A stretch of 8,346 nt of DNA, taken from assembly GCA_947174215.1 (NCBI GenBank), contig CAMWIB010000041.1, forward strand, positions 1-8,346, given 5' to 3'. Position 1 is the first letter of the stretch. The number at the start of each line of letters is the position of its first letter. Shown piece after piece: positions 5,200 through 8,346 of the stretch. The translations under genes were made by a program, and so were the position numbers. This DNA comes from an uncultured Clostridia bacterium (GTDB lineage Bacteria > Bacillota > Clostridia > Christensenellales > CAG-917). The notes under the pieces are model-generated. The model was not told the DNA's origin. It was given only the letters and a program-made list of their open reading frames with translations, and did no database searches.

Positions 5200-8055
5200 T
5201 CCAAGTTCTTTGAGGGTGAACTCTTTCTTGGTTTCAGTCACATGCATCAATATTTCTTCGTGGTCATAAACATAACCATAGATTGCCTTATCATGTCCCA
5301 TCTGCAAGAATGGAAATTTTTGCTTGTACAATGACTTTGAGCCTTTTAGAATGCGGAAAGCATTGTAGCTTACACCAACATCAACGTAAACACCCATTTC
5401 GAAATACGCTGCGGCATATGCGGCAACAGTGTCCTTGTTGTTTTCATAATCGTTCTTTTCGTACACATGCACAACACCGGACAAATCCGCATATAATCCG
5501 AACTCGCCATACAAACCAAGTTCAAGCACACCGCGCAAGCCCGCAGTCACTTCAAGACGCACGCCAATCTCTGCACCAACCTTTCCTACTAAGGTCAATT
5601 CGCTTGACTTAGACGTTGTGGTCTTGTTTGAATAGAACCTGAATTCATCTATTGCGATTCTTGCGCCCATTGTGGATTGACTCTTTGCAATATGCTCGTA
5701 ATGCAATGTTGCTTCAAGCTTGAAGGACATATGCAAGTAGACGCGAATATCTATGTCGATGATACAATTAAACGGTATATCGGCAAGCATTATTTGTTTA
5801 TCGGCGGAATCGGTTGTTGTATTACCACTCTTACCAGACAACGCCTCTTTGATTTCTTTAAGCTTATTGCCCCAATCGCTGTATTTTAGAGTCCTTGCGA
5901 GTTTTTCTCTGAACTCTTCTGTTTCGATTTTATCAAGATAAGCGTTCTTTTCATCGGCAAGGCAAGTGCCACAAGGCCAATATCCTTCTTCTTCCAATTT
6001 TGAAAGCGACTTTTTGGACGGCTGCTTGTTGGTTTCAAGCATTTGGTTGATATGCCAACATTTCGGCACGTGTATGCACTTAGTTGATTTGTTTAAGATG
6101 AAATCGCCATAATCGCCTGTTTCTGCCGAGAACGTAACCTTTACGTCAAACGTAAACTTTGTTTCTTCATCCTGAATCAAACGAATGTCAAAGCCCTTTT
6201 TGATACCCAGCTTTCCCTTAATCCATGAAAATTTAACAGTATACTGCAACTGCTCCGTCAATTCAAACGAAATACCAAGATTGCCGCTTATCTTTCCTAC
6301 ACTGGGTTTAGTTTTATTGAAATCAAGGTTGATTTCGCCCTTTATCGTCAAAGTCAGCTTTTTATCCTTAATTGTCAGGTTTGGCTTAATTTTGATTTTG
6401 TCAAGGAATGAACTTGCGCTTATCGTTGCAATTTCAACATCCTCATCATTTGCATATTCGTCAACAGTCGCACTTATACCTGCAAGGAATTTCTGAAATT
6501 CTTCATTCTGATAAAAGCTCTTTTGTATTGATTCAATCAACGCCTCATCATCTGGGTCGACGTATCCTTCAAGCTGCAAATCATCTTCTACATATATGTC
6601 AAGCACTTCAAAAAAGTCGCCTTCGTCCTCAATTGGCAACAATTCGACGAAGTATACCGGATACTTTGTATCTTCATAACCAAGATAATGAATTTCCTTT
6701 ACTATTCCGAGAACGGTTCTCTCATTGAACTGCTCAGTGCGCAAACCATTATATGAATAAGTCGTGCCGTCGGACTCTTCGTAGACCATTGGCATATTTA
6801 AGGAAATTCCTCCACCAAAACCAACCAATGAGCCTACATCCAATTTCATTGATTTTCCGTTTCTGACAAAATCAATCTTGTCGGTTATAAATCCGCCTAT
6901 TTCACCGTTTTCAGTACAACCGGTACCAATGCGTTCAAAAACAACACCGTCGGTGTATTTATTTCTGTCACTCGGATTACCCGCAAACGTAGGATTATCG
7001 TCAAATGAAAAGATTCTTACCTCATCCTTTAAAACAACTTTGGAATGTTCTGTGTTTCCAATAGAGAATGCAAGCTCACTTAGACCTTCTTCATCGCCAT
7101 ATGTAAAATCCGACTCTCCATCAACTGACGTTTGTGCCCCGTTGGCAAAACGCGTTGCCTCCTTTAATATAGTGACGCTACCCGTCGCTCTGGCAATATA
7201 AGCACCACTCGCTTGATAATCAAGCAAGGTATATATTGCATAAAAATTGTTTCCCCTATATTCTATACGACCAATTTCAAATTTTGCTTCTTTCTCGTAC
7301 CCATCAGCAACCTGCAAAGAGCCATCCTCTGCTTCCGTCATAAAATAATCATCGTAAATAAACAGATTTTTTCTTATGTACTGTTCTCCCTCTGGGCAGT
7401 GGACATATATCGCAAAATTTGGAGAATTGCCCATTAATTCGGTTTCCTGCACATATGTTTGGTCGATTGCTGTTGAATTTGGAGCAAACTGTGCGCGTAA
7501 TATAGTGTTTGTGTTTATTGTAAAAGAAAATGTTATATCAGAGCTAAGCTTGAAGAAATTTGTTGAATACCATCCATCAAAATACCATCCGCTGTTTGGA
7601 TATGCCACAACTTGCACCAAACTGTTGGCGGCATATGACGGAGATGAATTTATTATGCTCGTCGTTCCACCGTCGCTTGTGATAATATCCAAAGTGTATG
7701 TTGCGGAATTTGTATAACTGAATACAATTTCATTAGACCAATCCGAATCGAGATATTCCTTACCGTCGCCTTTGGCTTTAACTTTAATTGTATAGTCTCC
7801 CGACAAATAGTTGAACTCGTCAAAGTTATAGCTACACTGTTTTACGTCAAACGACATTTCGTTTATATAGATTTCATATTCCGACGCGTGTTTGACCTCA
7901 TCCCATTTTATGGTGTTACCGTCAACACGAACATTGCTCGGGGTATCTAACGTCTGCGCATTGTTGATTAACGTCAAACACAGCGATAATGTCAATACTA
8001 TTGCTAATACAGCAACGATAACAGCAGATACTATAATAACTTTCTTTTTATTCAT
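4912..8055 (-). CDS. 5' part of a split giant modular surface protein (signal peptide, FnIII-like, InlB-like and beta-rich regions)
   Basis: Open frame of 1,047 codons ending at TGA 4914-4912. I chose ATG 8055-8053 because GGGAGG lies 7 bases upstream; the in-frame ATG at 8070 would put that site inside the coding region. The N-terminus (MNKKKVIIVSAVIVAVLAIV) is a Sec signal or membrane anchor without a clear lipobox. Then follow a fibronectin-III-like domain (about 38-114), an InlB B-repeat-like domain (about 119-192, core SGWYFDGWYS) and a long region of alternating beta strands (about 193-1045) with an Ada-like Cys motif at 660-698. No enzyme active site is recognised. The stop lies at the junction of a 280-base tandem duplication, and the native protein almost certainly continues into the open frame at 4919-1. 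As read, the product would lose the Cys-repeat and leucine-rich regions. A role as secreted or surface adhesin is inferred from the domains. Confidence 0.85.
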   Translation of the reverse strand: MNKKKVIIVSAVIVAVLAIVLTLSLCLTLINNAQTLDTPSNVRVDGNTIKWDEVKHASEYEIYINEMSFDVKQCSYNFDEFNYLSGDYTIKVKAKGDGKEYLDSDWSNEIVFSYTNSATYTLDIITSDGGTTSIINSSPSYAANSLVQVVAYPNSGWYFDGWYSTNFFKLSSDITFSFTINTNTILRAQFAPNSTAIDQTYVQETELMGNSPNFAIYVHCPEGEQYIRKNLFIYDDYFMTEAEDGSLQVADGYEKEAKFEIGRIEYRGNNFYAIYTLLDYQASGAYIARATGSVTILKEATRFANGAQTSVDGESDFTYGDEEGLSELAFSIGNTEHSKVVLKDEVRIFSFDDNPTFAGNPSDRNKYTDGVVFERIGTGCTENGEIGGFITDKIDFVRNGKSMKLDVGSLVGFGGGISLNMPMVYEESDGTTYSYNGLRTEQFNERTVLGIVKEIHYLGYEDTKYPVYFVELLPIEDEGDFFEVLDIYVEDDLQLEGYVDPDDEALIESIQKSFYQNEEFQKFLAGISATVDEYANDEDVEIATISASSFLDKIKIKPNLTIKDKKLTLTIKGEINLDFNKTKPSVGKISGNLGISFELTEQLQYTVKFSWIKGKLGIKKGFDIRLIQDEETKFTFDVKVTFSAETGDYGDFILNKSTKCIHVPKCWHINQMLETNKQPSKKSLSKLEEEGYWPCGTCLADEKNAYLDKIETEEFREKLARTLKYSDWGNKLKEIKEALSGKSGNTTTDSADKQIMLADIPFNCIIDIDIRVYLHMSFKLEATLHYEHIAKSQSTMGARIAIDEFRFYSNKTTTSKSSELTLVGKVGAEIGVRLEVTAGLRGVLELGLYGEFGLYADLSGVVHVYEKNDYENNKDTVAAYAAAYFEMGVYVDVGVSYNAFRILKGSKSLYKQKFPFLQMGHDKAIYGYVYDHEEILMHVTETKKEFTLKELGLLEVKNIKLPSMVQGTETLDLNNEFLIVNAMLEGGPWLELDLVTYSIRVKEGMPYGTKFEGTLYLSIVGKNRSWTKYNKDSAAIYLPTIEVKIVA
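5200..7479 (-). other. Long beta-rich region of unrecognised family
   Basis: Residues about 193-952, continuing into the duplicated unit. The first half is acidic and irregular, with a helical, acidic segment near 6420-6620. From about 6415 strands alternate hydrophobic and polar residues (LTIKDKKLTLTIKGEINLDF; ELTLVGKVGAEIGVRLEVTA; GLYGEFGLYADLSGVVHVYE). The region is interrupted by the Cys motif at 5962-6078 and a helical, Lys/Glu-rich insert (about 5940-5790). The alternation suggests a beta-sandwich or beta-solenoid. I cannot name a family and find no catalytic motif. Confidence 0.5.
5962..6078 (-). other. Ada-like four-cysteine metal-binding motif
   Basis: Cys at residues 660, 666, 695 and 698 form C-x5-C-x28-C-x2-C: KCIHVPKCWH, then LEEEGYWPCGTC. 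This resembles the short zinc motif seen in Ada N-termini and in many bacterial secreted proteins and nucleases ('yH.p.C ... A...GY.PC..C'). The signature residues HxPxC and GYxPCxxC are present. Zinc binding and a structural role are inferred. No Ada methyltransferase domain is present. Confidence 0.65.
7480..7701 (-). other. InlB B-repeat-like (divergent bacterial repeat) domain
   Basis: Residues about 119-192: YTLDIITSDGGTTS, then VQVVAYPNSGWYFDGWYS and TINTNTILRAQF. This is the usual order of the divergent InlB B-repeat family: a glycine-rich first strand, 'V.A.P..G..F.GWY' and a closing 'T..A.F' strand. Only one copy is seen. It is typical of secreted adhesins of Bacillota. Confidence 0.75.
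7714..7944 (-). other. Fibronectin type III-like domain
   Basis: Residues about 38-114. The pattern TPSNVRVDGNTIKWDEV, then YEIYINE, GDYTIKVKAKGDG and SDWSNEIVFSY matches the B, C, E, F and G strand signatures of FnIII domains in bacterial surface proteins, including the core Trp and the closing WSN-x-I/V motif. It is usually a spacer or carbohydrate/protein-binding module. It is assigned from the motif pattern only. Confidence 0.7.
7954..8055 (-). other. Signal peptide or N-terminal membrane anchor
   Basis: Residues 1-34: a KKK n-region, a hydrophobic core of about 25 residues (VIIVSAVIVAVLAIVLTLSLCLTLI), then NNA-QT as a plausible signal peptidase I site. LSLC does not fit the lipobox because Leu precedes the Cys, so a lipoprotein is less likely. 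It directs the protein to the cell surface or outside. Confidence 0.8.
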
Positions 8056-8061
8056 CTTTTG

Positions 8062-8068
8062 TCCTCCC
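8062..8068 (-). promoter_or_regulatory. Ribosome binding site deciding the start at 8055
   Basis: The minus strand reads GGGAGGA immediately 5' of CAAAAG-ATG, giving a near-ideal spacing of about 7 bases from GGAGG to ATG 8055-8053. The upstream in-frame ATG at 8070-8068 overlaps this site and has no Shine-Dalgarno sequence of its own. Confidence 0.85.
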
Positions 8069-8112
8069 ATTCAACAAATAGACGATATTACGATTTAAGC
8101 AATTGGCACTAT

Positions 8113-8145
8113 AAAAAAAGTACCGCTTCAAACGAAACGGTACTT
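8113..8145 (-). terminator. Intrinsic (rho-independent) terminator in the leader
   Basis: In the RNA AAGTACCGTTTC (8145-8134) pairs with GAAGCGGTACTT (8129-8118), 12 pairs including one G-U, around tetraloop GTTT, followed by five more T residues to 8113 (seven in the run). It ends 57 bases before the start codon at 8055 and lies downstream of the promoter, so it would interrupt transcription into the gene unless prevented. On the plus strand no T tract follows. Confidence 0.85.
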
Positions 8146-8168
8146 GTAAACTTGCACCATCCCGCTTG
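8129..8168 (-). promoter_or_regulatory. Candidate antiterminator stem
   Basis: In the RNA 8168-8154 (CAAGCGGGATGGTGC) can pair without interruption with 8143-8129 (GTACCGTTTCGTTTG): 15 pairs, 10 Watson-Crick and 5 G-U, with a 10-base loop. The 3' strand covers most of the 5' arm of the terminator, so the two stems exclude each other. Confidence 0.5.
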
Positions 8169-8169
8169 C

Positions 8170-8271
8170 TGCGATACAATTCACATAAATATAACAAAAA
8201 AGTTTATGTAATACGAAAAGGTACAGGCCTACCAGAGGTTGTACTTCTTTGTTATATTTAATTGTATCGCA
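8170..8271 (-). ncRNA. Structured 5' leader RNA: long-range hairpin of unrecognised class
   Basis: In the RNA the 24-base 5' arm 8271-8248 pairs fully with 8198-8187 (12 bp) and 8181-8170 (12 bp), with a five-base bulge at 8186-8182. Inside, GTACA 8244-8240 pairs with TGTAC 8225-8221, and CCT 8238-8236 with AGG 8230-8228 around loop CTGGT. The base of the stem coincides with the predicted transcription start and abuts the antiterminator stem. No known riboswitch, T-box or 6S signature was recognised. It may be the sensor part of an attenuator, or part of a small RNA of about 160 nt ending at the terminator. A MITE-like inverted repeat is a less likely reading. Confidence 0.5.
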
Positions 8272-8276
8272 TTGAT

Positions 8277-8305
8277 ATCATATCACAATAGAAATAAAGA
8301 TGCAA
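8277..8305 (-). promoter_or_regulatory. Candidate sigma-A promoter for the leader and surface-protein gene
   Basis: The minus strand has TTGCAT (8305-8300), a 17-base spacer and TATGAT (8282-8277). The predicted start is about 8271-8269, exactly at the foot of the leader hairpin, which supports it. The palindrome tgatatca at 8273-8280 overlaps the -10 box and could be an operator, or chance in AT-rich DNA. Confidence 0.6.
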
Positions 8306-8346
8306 TTATTTACAATTCTAAAATATCTATAATAAAATATTATATC
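8306..8346. other. AT-rich end of the window, nothing recognised
   Basis: Very AT-rich sequence upstream of the promoter with no open frame, terminator or repeat that I can support. It could hold an UP element. The neighbouring gene is not visible. Confidence 0.5.

Noticed and set aside
8056..8070. Upstream in-frame ATG at 8070 adding MGGQK
   Set aside because: The added codons are made of the Shine-Dalgarno sequence GGGAGG that serves ATG 8055, and no ribosome binding site precedes 8070.
8108..8137. Second promoter inside the terminator (TTTCGT, 18 bases, TATAGT)
   Set aside because: The -35 box is poor and the -10 falls at the end of the U tract; it could still serve if the leader is a separate RNA, but support is weak.
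8113..8275. T-box or 6S RNA
   Set aside because: GGGATGGTGC only loosely resembles the T-box AGGGTGGNACCGCG, there is no room for a normal stem I, and the internal bulges do not match a 6S central bubble.
1..8346. CRISPR array, tRNA, rRNA or insertion sequence
   Set aside because: No spacer-separated repeats, tRNA-like cloverleaf, rRNA motif or transposase was seen; all repeats are coding except the leader hairpin.

Overview
The whole window is one minus-strand locus: a regulatory leader at the right end (about 8113-8305) followed by a giant modular surface-protein gene that starts at 8055, reads leftward and leaves the window at position 1 without a stop codon. No gene on the plus strand is supported. 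The host looks like an uncultured low-to-mid-GC Bacillota, probably a gut-type clostridial lineage. The signs are a strong GGGAGG ribosome binding site, a sigma-A-like promoter, an intrinsic terminator, and the mix of BspA-type leucine-rich repeats, fibronectin-like and InlB-type repeats and 'TCTEDGY..C..CG...GH' repeats that is common in such genomes. No taxonomic marker is present, so this stays an inference.

The gene is broken in this sequence by a perfect tandem duplication. A 280-base unit occurs twice (4639-4919 and 4919-5199, 281 identical positions). 280 is not a multiple of three, so the upstream frame hits TGA at 4914-4912, at the junction, after 1,047 codons. The other frame is open from 4919 to the left edge (1,639 codons with no stop, checked codon by codon). 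Removing one copy joins the two frames exactly, giving one ORF of at least 2,591 codons. This is either a recent or reversible frameshifting duplication or an assembly artefact.

In the restored protein the order is: signal peptide or N-terminal anchor (residues 1-34), fibronectin-III-like domain (about 38-114), InlB B-repeat-like domain (about 119-192), a long beta-rich region of unknown family (about 193-1045) with an Ada-like four-cysteine motif inserted at 660-698, about eleven cysteine/histidine repeats (about 1051-1537), a linker, then at least 22 BspA-like leucine-rich repeats (about 1672 to the edge). This suggests a very large secreted or cell-surface adhesin. Any C-terminal anchor would lie outside the window.

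Upstream, a TTGCAT-N17-TATGAT promoter would start transcription at about 8270, the base of a 24-bp long-range hairpin. The hairpin is followed by two mutually exclusive stems: a 15-pair candidate antiterminator (8168-8154 with 8143-8129) and a 12-pair intrinsic terminator with a U tract (8145-8113). This resembles a transcription-attenuation or riboswitch leader, and I do not recognise its class.
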